A stretch of 64,000 nt of DNA. Origin: Trichosphaerium sp. ATCC 40318. Its lineage: Eukaryota > Discosea > Flabellinia > Trichosidae. Made by a program: the position numbers and the translations under genes. Below the pieces are notes generated by a model. It was not told the origin of the DNA, ran no database searches, and worked only from the letters and a program-made list of their open reading frames with translations. How positions within the stretch are numbered: the first letter of the stretch is position 1; each line of letters begins with the position of its first letter. The stretch covers positions 1 through 64,000 of the forward strand of contig JALMLS010000571.1 in NCBI GenBank assembly GCA_038496445.1, written 5' to 3'. This document shows positions 10,387-21,345 of the stretch, one piece after another.

Positions 10387-11960
10387 TGACTGTATTAAGC
10401 GGCATGGCGCCTGTTACGGAGTTGGAAGGAGAACAGTTTGTTTTTGAACTTATAACTTATACAGGCTCGTAAGTACCTATTTATAAGCGAAAAAACGTGC
10501 CACCTTTCTTTTGATGGAAGTTTACGAAGCTATTTTCCGAAATCACGTTTTCACTTCATTAGGACGTTATCCGCAATTGGAGCACTATCTATAATGTTTT
10601 CATATGGTTTTAAGCAAAGTAGAAGTGCCGCTAGAGAAGGCCTAGTAATGATAAGGTAAAACATTGCTAGAACGATTACACTGCATGCTTGATAGCTTAT
10701 ACCTTTGTTACAGCCTTGCCGATTTTATATTTGTAACTTCTTTCTTATGGTCATTACCTTTTAACCACAGAGTACGCGACCAAAATGGTTTTAAAGAAAA
10801 ACACGTGGATTACTTTAAAAAAATTACGAATTCACGTTTTTTTTCACCCAAAACAGGATCCTGATAAGAAGGCTATTTGTATTTCTCAAGCGTTAATTTC
10901 TGGTACAGCTGGCACTGCATCTTGTATTTTGACAGGTACCTTAACGAAGTTTATTTGTGTTTGATTTTTAATTTCTTTTGTGGTTTTTAGCGTTTGTTTC
11001 AATGTACGTGTTTGCTTCTATAAAGTGGCCAGGTCAAAAATGGGCAATTAAATACTTGAGATTGGGTTACATTGTCGCTTGGGTATGTCCTTTCTTTGGT
11101 TCAAGATTGATGAATGCTTACTATTATTAGTTGGTTCCTGCTGTTGCAATGGGTTTAAGCTATTGGCAAGACGTTTTAGGACCTCTTACAGACAAAATAC
11201 CTTGGTGCGAACTCAAAATGTCATTTCTTGCTGCGTGTCATTAAATCACAGTGGCCTCACAGTTTTTTTTTTCTTTGACATCTTGATCATGTTTTCTTTG
11301 ATTACACCATCGCATACTACACTTGTAGTTTTGTTTTTTTTAATGCTTACTCATTGGTAAGGTGTTGGATATCTACTGAAACTATAGAAGGGAAGCCAGT
11401 ACAGAACTGGCTTGCTTTTCGATTGGCATCACTTTATATACCTTTGTGGTTGAGTTGGATAATTACACTATCTTTTTATATTGCAACAATGTTCCTTATA
11501 CCTAAGCGATTGAAGGATGGAGACTCTGCTTCTATTCGTGTTTTACAACGTAAAATGCTATTCATTCCTGTAGTATTTATACTTGTTCGTTTACCTGGAA
11601 GTGTACATCGCATACTCGAGTTTGTACTTACATCAAGCACGTGACAAACATGTTTTCAACACTTTTGCACCTGAGTTTAATTATATTTTAGAGGAGGTTG
11701 CAAACAATTTTTGGATTGTATTGTTTCAGGTACCTGAAATCACGTGATAAACTTGAGTTTCTTCTTTTGTACCTGATTTTGTTTTTAAGGTTATTTTCGA
11801 TCCACTTCAAGGTTTTGCCAATGCAGTACTTTATGTTGGATTAACACCAAGTGTTCGCGTCCAGTATTATCATACTTTCAAAAGACTATGTTCGTTCAAA
11901 TGCGTTTGGTGGCGAAGCAGGTCAACTGCATATTTTGGCGATGAATTTATAAACTCATGA
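10387..11960 (+). CDS. seven-transmembrane receptor, cAMP-receptor-like
   Basis: Joined exons give a polytopic protein with the helix pattern of the cAMP-receptor-like (class E) GPCRs. TM1 is LSAIGALSIMFSYGF. TM2 is SLADFIFVTSFLWSLPF. TM3 is CISQALISGTAGTASCILT then AFVSMYVFASIKW. TM4 is YIVAWLVPAVAMGLSYW. TM5 is LYIPLWLSWIITLSFYIATMF. A basic loop follows (KRLKDGDSASIRVLQRK), then TM6 LFIPVVFILVRLPGSV, and TM7 with IFDPLQGFANAVLYVGLT. Introns are 50-150 nt with strong GTAAGT/GTACGC donors. Coupling to heterotrimeric G protein at the plasma membrane is expected from the family; the ligand is unknown. The C-terminal tail is uncertain: the frame runs to TGA at 11958-11960, but a plausible further exon lies at about 12001-12106 if an intron opens at GTTTGG near 11905. 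Confidence 0.75.
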
Positions 11961-12477
11961 GTCTTGATGATACTAGTGGGTTGTAAAATAAGGAAACTAG
12001 TTGTTTATACGAAAGAAAAGAGGATCTGCAGTTCCAGCACTTAGAAAACCAAATAAAATCAAGACGCAGTCACCTCTTATTACCTCTCCTTTTCTTGCCG
12101 GTAAATTATTTTGTCCCTTCCGCTAAAGCGAAGTGCTAGCCGTCCTCCTCTTCTGGTAATGTACATTGAGTTATCACTAAGGATATAGCATATGACTTGG
12201 TATTAATCATCGGACTGACAAGCGACTAGAGTGGTACTAAAGTAGAATCTGTTTCAAAGAATCATTCTGTATTTATTACCACAGAAAATCATTCCTAGTT
12301 TTCTTGTATGTTTGTAAAAATATATGCCACCACGAATAATGTTACCCCTTGACCCCAGCAAAGCTTTGAGAAAAAGCGATGAAAGGATTCACAGGAAATC
12401 AGAGAAATGGTGTCGCGAACAGTGACTTAACCCCTTCAAGTACAGATTGAAAAAAAACCATAAAGCGAAACCAGAAA
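11961..12477. other. intergenic region, possible alternative 3' exon of the GPCR
   Basis: 12009-12130 is open and basic (reading KKRGSAVPALRKPNKIK) and could be an alternative GPCR tail exon. The rest, up to the ATG at 12478, shows nothing recognisable. Confidence 0.3.
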
Positions 12478-14044
12478 ATGTCAACACAACATCTAGAATA
12501 CGCTAAAAACCTTCAAAAATCACTCACAGAGAGTGGTATTAAAAATATTAAATCAGTTGGTACGTTACCGCTCTAAACGTCCTTAAAACCACTAAACGAT
12601 CGCCGTTCGTGCGTTTAAATTGATAATTACCGAGAATCTGAAAAAAAAGCTCGCGTGTCGCAAAGTCGTATTTAACTCTACTTAAAGTCACCTTGTACTA
12701 AAACTCTCGATAGAAATTGCTGCGCGAGGAGGCGGCGAAGATCTTCAAGGTGGATCGACAGTACAACACGCTACCATTCATTTTGAAGCTGATAATGGAA
12801 CCACAAAGCCACCTATAAAACTGTTCATCAAGGCGATCTTTGAGAGCCACAAACTGGTTGACAGCTTACTCTGGATCTACGACAAAGAAACAGAACTTTA
12901 CACAAGAATCATGCCAGACCTCATAGCTTTCCAGAAATCAAAGTTGAAAGAAAAAGCTTCCACGTGTATAGACATGACATTCCTTCCAACACACGTGTGT
13001 AGTAGCATCATAAAAGGAGACAAGACAATCGTACTTGAAGACTTTAAGTCAACACGACCTGGATTCGAAGCATCAAAGCGAAGAGCTTTCCACGACATTG
13101 GAAGAGTCAAGGCAGTCTTAGAAGCCGCAGCACGTATCCACGCAACATCATATGTCATGAAGAAACAAGGAACCGACCTCATGAAGACGTATCCTCTCAT
13201 TGTCGATCGTTTCTGTCATGAAGAATCCAAGTGCTTTATGGGACCTTACATCATTGGTGCTTTCGGTCAATCAGTTGATATGTTGAACACAATTTGTTCT
13301 GCAGCTCACGCTGGAGATGAACGACTTGCTAAAAAAAATCTGCGATTGTTCCCTTCTTCCTACATCGAGAAGCTTGATAAGATTAAGCCTAACATCCTGG
13401 CCATCTGTAAGACCGTACTAGAACCTCAAGAACCTATGGCAGTTATCACACATGGAGATTTGCACATGTACAACATTTGGTTCAAAAAACATGAAGAAAA
13501 AGCCGACGATGGTGAACTCAAGTATTCTTCTCTTATCTTCGACTATCAGATTGTCAGGTACGTCTTTTTGATTAATTTATCTTCTATTCAAGCTGACTGA
13601 TTATTTAGATACGCCTCTGGTCTCGTTGACGTCCATCATTACTTGTCTCAATCTGTTACACCTGAATTCCGTAAAGAAAACTTGCAAAAATGTCTTGACT
13701 TGTATCACTCTGAATTCAGTCGCGTGTGCTCTGCTCTTGGTCTAGATTCTTCTGATAATGACTATACTATGGATGCTATTAAAGCAGAGTATAAGCGTGC
13801 ATACGCATGGGGTTTCATGCTAGCAACGTCATTTGTTTGGCTTCGCTTTGTACCACCTGAAGATCAAAACGAGCTTTTTAACTCAAGGGAGGATAAGACA
13901 AAACGCCCTTCTTTGGATAAGCTAATTGCCATGCTTGATAAATGTGAGGCATGGACAGGATTACAATTACTTTTTGACTTCATGTGTGAGGCAGGAGAAT
14001 TTGGTGCAATTGATGAAATGGCTGCTTTTAAAAACACTGAATAA
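12478..14044 (+). CDS. CHK/ecdysteroid-kinase-like phosphotransferase
   Basis: Three exons (12478-12559, 12714-13557, 13609-14044) encode 453 aa. The protein has the aminoglycoside/choline-kinase fold of the DUF1679/EcKinase (CHK) family. Visible marks are the ATP-site region with KLFIKAIFE, the hinge IVLEDFKS, the long VLEAAARIHATSY helix, catalytic Brenner box THGDLHMYNIWF, and the metal site IFDYQIVRYASGLVD. The usual family length is 380-450 aa. The catalytic Asp and Asn and the second metal-binding Asp are all present, so it should be active. Members phosphorylate small hydroxylated metabolites; ecdysteroids are the known insect substrates, but the substrate here is unknown. Start: first in-frame ATG, with a 154-nt intron after codon 27. 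Confidence 0.85.
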
Positions 14045-14438
14045 ATTTTTTTTTGACTCATTTCTGTTTATTTTCTTTTCCTCTGTTAACCGTTGTCTTG
14101 GTTTTTGGTTTAATAAGCCCTTCTATCCTCATGTTCGTGATCAAAATGATCATTGTAAGATTCTGAATATTTGAAACGACTACAAAGCTTTGTGAAATTA
14201 AAAGAATACAGATTGTTCCATCCTCGAAGGAAGTCAGTTTGCTTAAAACAACACAACTAAGTTGTAGATCTTTAAACTATCAAAAAGTGACTTGCTGCTT
14301 TCATCTGTTACTGCAGTGTCACTATAGTTAATTGTATACAATCTATACTTCATACTTCCATGCACATAAACTTAAACACAAAGATAGCACATTCACTTTA
14401 TTTCTTTTGACACTATTGTGACACTCTCTCAAGAGTTT
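14045..14438. other. intergenic region between convergent genes
   Basis: 394 bp of AT-rich sequence, with T- and A-runs only; no gene seen. Confidence 0.4.
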
Positions 14439-15142
14439 TTACATAGTTTGACATCTATTCTGCGTTCCCTCATCTTTGACACCATGTTTGTAATGGTGTT
14501 CTTCCTCTAAAAAACCATATGGAGACCAGGACTTGCATTCTCCATGAAGTTTACCTTTTACATAATTACATTTGTAAAGGCATTGACCATCCGGGGACAA
14601 CTGCCTAAACACTCCTTCTTTCTTACCATTTACGTAATTACACGTGTTCTCCAATTTACCATGAAAGTGCCAAGTCTTATAAGCTCCTTCTCGTTTACCG
14701 TCAACGTAATAGCTAAGCTCCATTAACTGGCCATTTGCATGCCACTTCTTTATTTCACCTTCTTTTTGCCATCAATATAAGTACAAAGCTTATACAATGT
14801 GCCACTAGAGTAATCGTACTCCCTACGCTCGCCCTCTATTTTACCTTCAACATATGTACATTCAACACTCACTGTCCCTTTGTCAAAGAAACATTTATAG
14901 TCGCCGTGTTGTTTACCATGATTCCAGTGTTCAATCGCAGCTATCTTTTTTGTTTTGGGATATCGAAGAAAGTATTTCTTTTTCACCCATTTGCCATGTT
15001 TTTCCAAGTTTTCATCGAACCTAGTTGATGTTGCTGTACTTTTACACAGTATAGACCATTTGGAGTATATTTCATAGTCTATATCGGTAATATAAAGGTA
15101 CAGCTCGTATGGGAGGTGTATTAGACCGGGTGCGACTGCCAT
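14439..15142 (-). pseudogene. F-box-like / MORN (YwqK-type) repeat protein with a frameshift
   Basis: Starts at ATG 15142 with LIHLPYELYLYITDIDY and KSTATSTRFD, a region resembling a degenerate F-box. It is followed by a run of ~24-residue YwqK/MORN_2 repeats (patterns such as HWNHGKQHGDY, TYVEGKIEGERREY, YYVDGKREG, NYVNGKKEG, NYVKGKLHGE). The frame breaks at an A-run (five T on the + strand, 14763-14767): upstream reads DGKKKVK-stop, while a frame one base over continues as GEIKKWHANGQ and the remaining repeats to 14439. One missing A in that run explains it, so this is either a young pseudogene or an assembly error. The paralogue at 49793-50315 has an intact frame and the same N-terminus. 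Such repeats are common in amoebae and their giant viruses. Confidence 0.7.
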
Positions 15143-16624
15143 TGTAGTATTTACGCAAAAAGCGCTGTGATTAATCAGATAAATGTACTTGTTATGTAAG
15201 AACTGTATGAAGATATTAGGAGTGGTTGTAACACTTGCGTTTCTTACTATATTTAGACTTCGAGAGAACTTAACTTTGTTGAACGCAACTTAGCGTGGCT
15301 TTCTTTAGAAAGTGAGAATAGCATGACACACTGGCCTTACGCAAGTTCCGTTTATATCGACCCTCAACTCGGTCATTTGAGCCATGTTGACCCAAAACAC
15401 GCAGACTTTGTCAAATTTATTGTCGTTAGCTAAATCACAACCTTAGATGATGATATGAAACGCAACCTTGGATGAATATACAAGCACACAAGACGATGTT
15501 GATAGTCCCGAAAAAATTGTAATTGTTTTTTATCACCCTCCTGTTTCCACATTTTTTTGTGACATCTTGTTAAAAGTATTCACGTAATTATTGGCATTAG
15601 CTAATTTTTTTAGATTCGTTAACTGTGTTCAAGTAAGGCCATTAACTGTATTCAAGAAAGTATGTCAATTGATGTCTAACAGTCACCCATATCACCGCTT
15701 GCTCACAAAAAAAAATTGTTTATTGTTTTTCAGAATCAATCAGAATGCAACTATCAAAACGTGATCAATGCAACATTATTTTCTTTTTGATTGAACAAAA
15801 AATTCTCAAGGCACAGCGCCTATCCTTTTGAGAATATACCGCGCAACGAGTTGTGTCCTGTATATAGACGATATCAGACCTATGATGCATCTACGATCAC
15901 CGCGATATTATGGAGGTAAAGGGGTGAAAGACACAAATTTGATTGATCGATGAAGTGGTAATTCATCGGCCTGTTACAAGTTCCCAAATCACTCCCTCAA
16001 GTCGTAACCTGAGTCCGAGTGACTTACACTGTAAGCGCATACGACGGTTATGGAGCCCGAAGGAGAAGTTAACTAACATTCTCATTTGAAGAGTGCAACC
16101 AAATTTTTTTTTATTGTACGATTTCTGCTCTGTAAAAAAAAAGTGGGTCTAAGAAAAGTATTCGTAGGGGTGTTTGGCGCACGTTAAATTCGTTTTACGT
16201 TGATTTTGGATCTTGTGGAGTGTGTAATCAATCAAATATTTTTTGCCTAAAAATCCCTTTAACACCCTTCTATGACCTTAAAACTTCACAATCTTTTCAC
16301 CAGTGTATTGTAGTCAATATTTTTGGGTGGTAGACAAGCTAAATTTCGCTCAAGCACGAAAAGCAGTTGCAAACTTTTTCAATCAAGAAATGTACCGCTT
16401 TTTTTCAAATGTACTTACAAATCGCCATTTTGAATGAAAATCCATACAAGCTGCTAACGCAGTGTGCAAGATTGACTCTTTGCTAAAAAACTCCAAAGTC
16501 GGCGTTGACAGAACACTGACAAATAGTTCAAAGCCAACATTCTGTAGTTTGTTGTCGAAAAAGCTCGGTATTTGACTCTTGGCTGACTTAATGGAAGTGT
16601 CACTTCATTATTAACGCAGACACT
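15143..16624. other. 1.5 kb gap without an assured gene
   Basis: The best candidate is a 36-codon + strand frame at 15323-15433 (MTHWPYASSVYIDPQLG...), which looks protein-like and is followed by a possible second exon ending near 15516 (DEYTSTQDDVDSPEK); no family is recognised and the junction is weak. Otherwise AT-rich non-coding sequence. Confidence 0.3.
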
Positions 16625-17175
16625 ATGACAGCCCCAGGAGAAGGCAAAAAAGGAGTAGCAAAGCTTCTGGCTGTTATGCAATTAGACAAAAAAGTTGGAT
16701 ACGGCCCTCCGTGGCTGAAAAACCTCAATTTAATGTGGATTATGGTTCCCTTTTGCGCTTCTGCGCTTTTGTTGAAGTATTACGTACGATTTACACTATT
16801 AGCTCTTAATATCGCTAAAAGAATCAGTCTGAGGCTGGTATAAATAATATGATAAAGCGCGACATGAAGCTTAGAGAAGAACTTAGAAATGAGTATGAAA
16901 AGGAAGTTGTTGCGTTAATGAAGAAAAAAATGGGCCCAGAGCAAAGCGGTCCATTTCCACGACTTGTACAGCCAATAGACTCAAATTACCAACAACAAAT
17001 GCCACCACCACAACAAAAGCCTCCCGTTCGTGTAGATACGCCTGCTGTAGCTGTACCACACTCTTCTAGAGGTCTTAGCACTCAATCAGAAAACCCATAC
17101 ATTGATGACAACTTGATTGACGTTAAAAACCCTCCAATCACAGTATCTACGCATAAAGATTCACCAGGTGCGTGA
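16625..17175 (+). CDS. small single-pass membrane protein, unknown
   Basis: Two exons, 16625-16783 and 16822-17175, separated by a 38-nt intron (GTACGA donor, CTAAAAG acceptor), give 170 aa. The order is: a short basic N-terminus, one hydrophobic segment (LMWIMVPFCASALLLKYY, residues about 36-53), a charged helix rich in Lys/Glu (MKLREELRNEYEKEV) reaching residue ~95, then a Pro/Gln-rich low-complexity tail (QQQMPPPQQKPP). The layout of one membrane anchor followed by a basic helix resembles small mitochondrial inner-membrane assembly factors, but there is no specific match; function is unknown. Confidence 0.6.
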
Positions 17176-17298
17176 ATTCAGGAAAATACTCTCTAAAATC
17201 ACCAAAAAACCTTCAACTGACGAAAAAAGAAAAACAACCCTTGTACATGAATAAAAACTGAAAATTAATAACATCCACGCTGTTCTTAACGATTTAGA

Positions 17299-19911
17299 TT
17301 ACATTTTATTTTTGTTTTTTTTTGCTTGTTGGTGTTGTTTGCTGTACACCACTAGCGTCCATCCGTCATCTTCTTTGAATGCATCAGCGTCCCAAGGTGA
17401 AGAATTTTTAGATGTTTTTGTATTGTGGGTAGTAGTGGAGTTGGTTTTGGTGTTGTGAGAGGTAGTAGAGGATGGGTTAAAACTTTCAGTTTCAGGTGTT
17501 GTATTGGTGTATTCGTTATCTGGTTTCTTTTGTGTTGCTTTCTTCTCCTCCTGTTCTAGAGAGTATTGTGCAAGATTTTGTACATCTACGTGGTGTGATT
17601 TAGGAAAACGCGAACAATACAAAAAAATGCCAAAGAAAGAACTGTTTCGTGTGATTGAAGGCATACCTGCCAAGTTTTTAGAGGCTTTCTCTGTATCAAA
17701 ATCGGCGTGTTCAAGAGCAAGTAACACGATAGCAAGTTCTAATGTTGGAAACATGCTTCGTACAGACTGTACTTTAGCATAAATCTCATCATCATCGATG
17801 AGTGTCTACCGGAAAAAAATAAGAAAAAAAATTTCATAGGATTTCAAAGTAGTTGTTCGTACCTTAAGTTCGTCTTCGTAGTACCCAGATTGTTGTATAC
17901 CATCAGTAGGTAGTTTATAATAACCTTGGCTGTCATCCTCACCAGCGCGGAAAGAACTAACAGAGAGTGCTGAAGGAGCATAGCTAGATGAAAGAAACAT
18001 TTCTTCAACAGTAGCTTGGCTATTTACACTATGACTGCTACTACCTAGGCTAGAAACATCGCTTTCCTTAATAAAAATATAAGTAAAAACCCAGCGAGTT
18101 TAACTATGGAACAAGGAGTTTAAAATTAAACGCTTCAAAGCCTTTGATTCAGCAAAAAAAAAGAAAAAAGAAAAAATCAGACTTCTTTCGGACGTACATC
18201 GAAATAAACGTTGAATGGTTGAGAAGAATCAAGCTCATCGTAAAAGACGCATGATGCGCCCAAAGAACTTTGAGTAAATGATTCATCACCAGCTAAAGGT
18301 TTAATACGTAAGTAAAACCAAGGTAACACTAAAGTTAGACTTACAATCACGAATAATATCGCCGTCTTCAAAGAAAATATTATCAGCAGCCATTGATGCA
18401 GATACGTTGTATGGGTATTCATGTACATCCCCATAATCAACGTAATCGTATTCCTCATCACTGGATTCTTCAAAAACACCTGCAATGCCTAGTTCAGATC
18501 CAGATTCGAAAAGAATATCAGCTTCACTTTCGTCATCACTTTCTTGTTCTTCATCTGGTACTGTAACTAAACGAACTCACGTGAGTACTTCAAAATAAAA
18601 ATAATATTCTTTGTACATCTAGACTCTGTAGGGAATGTATCAGTGCCAATTGGGGTAGTAGAGGAGGTTGGTTCGAGAACAACCAAGCTGTTAACATCAG
18701 GAATATCATTAGCTTGAACTTCTTCAACATCTGGCTTGGCTGCTTCTGTAACCTCAGGAGTATCTTCTTGGAGAGATACTTCACAACCAAGGAATATCTT
18801 TAAGCTCTCTTCAGCGCGCTTGACTGTAAAAAAAAAGGAAGAGTTAGCGTAAAGATGAACTGAGTGTTGGTTTCGTTAGTACTTTTTTGGTTTTGCATGT
18901 TAAGTTTTGCATCACCGAATCCTTTGCTATCTTGAACAGTATCATAAAAGTTCTTATCCTTGCGGTACTTTTGACGACGTGGTCTTAGACTATTCACTCC
19001 ATCAAATAAACCGCCATAGCTCGTATTACCACCGACACCAATACCAGAATAGCCTGAGAAGAGAACATTAACAAATAAAACAGGGAAAGCGTCAAATCCG
19101 AACGGCGACGGTTTGTTTTTGTAGCTGACAAGTGATGGGTTTGAGTACGTACTGAATTCGTGACCATGGTCTTCTCGCATATAGAACTTTCCTCTGTACT
19201 TGGTTTTGTTAGCCAAACGTCTTGCCTTACGACGTAAGGCCTTGATCTTTCGTTTGGGGACATTCTTTGTCTTAAAGGACGTTAGTTTGTTTCACATTTG
19301 GGAGGAGAAGGCTCTACCTTGTGAGATCTGGCAGCAAGTTTTGTTGCTTTAGAAGGCTTTCTGGATGCTGCTGCAGCAGGAAACCGACGTCGGTTTACCC
19401 TTTTTTTGCAAGTTAGTTTTGTGAGTTCTTTTCGTTGTGGGGTTATTTCACCTGGAATAGTCGAGTTTCCATAGAACTGAATCGAGAGCGAAGCGGTGAA
19501 CTGTTTGTTTGCCTCTTTTCAAATAGGTCACAGTAGGATCGTTCCTCCAGCTGTACAATAAGCTAGAGTATTATTGGCAGTAACGTACGTTAACCAAACA
19601 TGGCTTTTAGTTACATGTTTTACAGTTGCCTCCTGAAAGCTCTTACCACCGATATAAATCAAAACATGGGAACCTGAACGTATTTTAAAAATAATTGGCC
19701 CTTATTTAACTATTACCTTCATGTACGTTTCTCTTTTGCTCTGCTATCCAATTCTTGTACCACTTGGACATACACCAGGTGTTGGAGATAAGAAACAATG
19801 AACAAACCAGTTACCCAAACTTCTGTTTTTTCAATCGGAGAGAAAACTCAAACTTTTAGTTCAACTAATACGGCTTGAAATACTGGGCGTCGGTTCTTGT
19901 GGTGCACACAT
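17299..19911 (-). CDS. large acidic protein with CUE-like helix bundle, unknown
   Basis: A minus-strand gene of about 8-10 exons. The N-terminus (ATG near 19911, least certain) leads to a Tudor/SH3-like stretch (HVLIYIGGKSFQEATVKHVT ... TYVTANNTLAYCTAGG). Next come an Arg/Lys-rich segment (KIKALRRKARRLANK), a Gly/Ser/Tyr part, a long acidic stretch (DEEQESDDESEADILFES), a loop with SSYAPSALSVSSF, and a CUE-like three-helix segment (EIYAKVQSVRSMFPTLELAI ... ALEHADFDTEKASKNLA). The Ser/Thr/Asn-rich tail ends with a WTLVVYSKQHQQAKKNKN basic patch. CUE domains bind ubiquitin; the remainder is unassigned. Exons at 18800-19216 and 17299-17754 are the most secure. The N-terminal ~60 residues depend on a 25-nt intron and should be treated as tentative. 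Confidence 0.5.
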
Positions 19912-20016
19912 TATCTAGCTTAATCTAGTGTATTTATACATTGATAAAAATGCGTACAAGTCTTGTTTTGACGCAAAATGACCGAACAAGTGCCAAAAGC
20001 TTCGTCAATATAAGCA

Positions 20017-21170
20017 ATGAGCACTGAAGGTATCGTATTTATGCTTCTTAATGGTTTCTTGTTAAACAACTACAAGATGACCTGTTGCCTGCCAATAACG
20101 AGGAATACGCCACCAAAGAATACTGGGACACGCGGTATCAAAAGTAAGGCAATTTTAAACAATATTTGTATTAAAAGGCGCTAGGGACAAAGGAACATAC
20201 GAGTGGTTCGTCATTGCACTCATCAGACGCCTCATTAGTACAATAGGTTTAATTCTGTGTCTGCCGAAGCTTTAAAAACAGTGGCAAAGCAAGTGAATGC
20301 CGGAGAATCAGTATTACATTGCGGTTGCGGCAATTCTGGGGCGTTAGTTTAACATCCGTGATGTCACTAACATTAAGTACAGAACTAGGCGTCCAACTAG
20401 CCTCTGCTGCTTCTTGTAAGGTAGAAAACATTGATTTTTCAGAAGTCGTTATACAATCAATGGCTAAAACATACGAGAAAGAAAAAAACGTCACATGCAA
20501 GTTTATTGCTTGATCATAACCTTTCTTTTCTCACTTATATATTTCAGGGTCTGTTCAGGATATTAAAAATATGAAGTACCCAGATAAGTCCTTTGATGTT
20601 GTACTAGATAAAGGAACAATGGATGCTCTGATGGTGCGGAATAATGTTTTTTTTTGACACTTACTGAATCCAAAAAATCATGAAGTCACAAACGTGTTTG
20701 GAAGTCTTGTTAATTTTTCTATGTAGTGTGAAAAAGGCGATGTTTGGCAAGTCCCTGAGGAGCTTGTTAAAGAAGTAACAAAGTACCTTGATGGTGTATA
20801 CAGAGTGCTCAAAGATGGTGGTAAATTCGTATATGTCACATTTGGTCAGGTAACATAAATAATAATTCATATTAGTATGAACAAAGTAGCTTAAGAAGCG
20901 CCACATAGCATGTCAATATTGACACTAAACGATCCTTATATACACATTTCATTTTTGCACTGTACTTTATCAAACACATGTGTTCTATGTGTCGTCTTTT
21001 ACAAGCGATTCTCGCTTTTTTTTTGTATTTTCCACTAATTATTTTTGTAGCCTCATTTCAGGAAACCCGTGATAATGCAAGAACAATATAAATGGAAGTT
21101 AGAGCTAATTACTCTTGGGAGCTTCTTTCATTACTATGTGTACATACTACAGAAACCTTCTTCGGCTTAA
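20017..21170 (+). CDS. EEF1A lysine methyltransferase 4-like
   Basis: Eight exons (20017-20029, 20077-20143, 20185-20205, 20247-20342, 20378-20496, 20548-20633, 20727-20849, 21051-21170) join in phase to 214 aa. The order matches the seven-beta-strand EEF1AKMT4/METTL13 N-terminal family: TKEYWDTRYQK, TYEWF, motif I VLHCGCGNSG, ENIDFSEVVIQSM, the acidic post-I strand, DKSFDVVLDKGTMDALM, YRVLKDGGKFVYVTFGQ, PHFR, and the terminal WKLELITLGSFFHYYVYIL. These enzymes methylate a lysine of translation elongation factor 1A. The intron at 20497-20547 has a GC donor (GCAAGT); only that choice restores the frame. The final intron is 201 nt and holds a 14-bp palindrome. The gene starts 105 bp from the divergent gene ending at 19911. 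Confidence 0.88.
20911..20924. repeat. 14-bp perfect palindrome in an intron
   Basis: TGTCAATATTGACA is self-complementary and lies inside the unusually long last intron of the methyltransferase gene. It may be chance or a regulatory site. Confidence 0.6.
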
Positions 21171-21345
21171 ACATAAAAAACAAATACTTCTGCAATTCCG
21201 CTATCCTTTGCTTTCTCTTACTCTCATATTCTGAACAAGTGCATTAACACAGTGTCATTCGCTAGCCGTTTGGGTTTGATGGAAGCGTTAAGTCGCCAAA
21301 AACCATCAGTTAAGTAATGTTTAATAAAGATCCGTTGTTCTCACC

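Noticed and set aside
20343-20377. Apparent frame break in the methyltransferase gene after motif I
   Set aside because: Resolved by a GT-AG intron with donor GTTAGT and branch CACTAAC.
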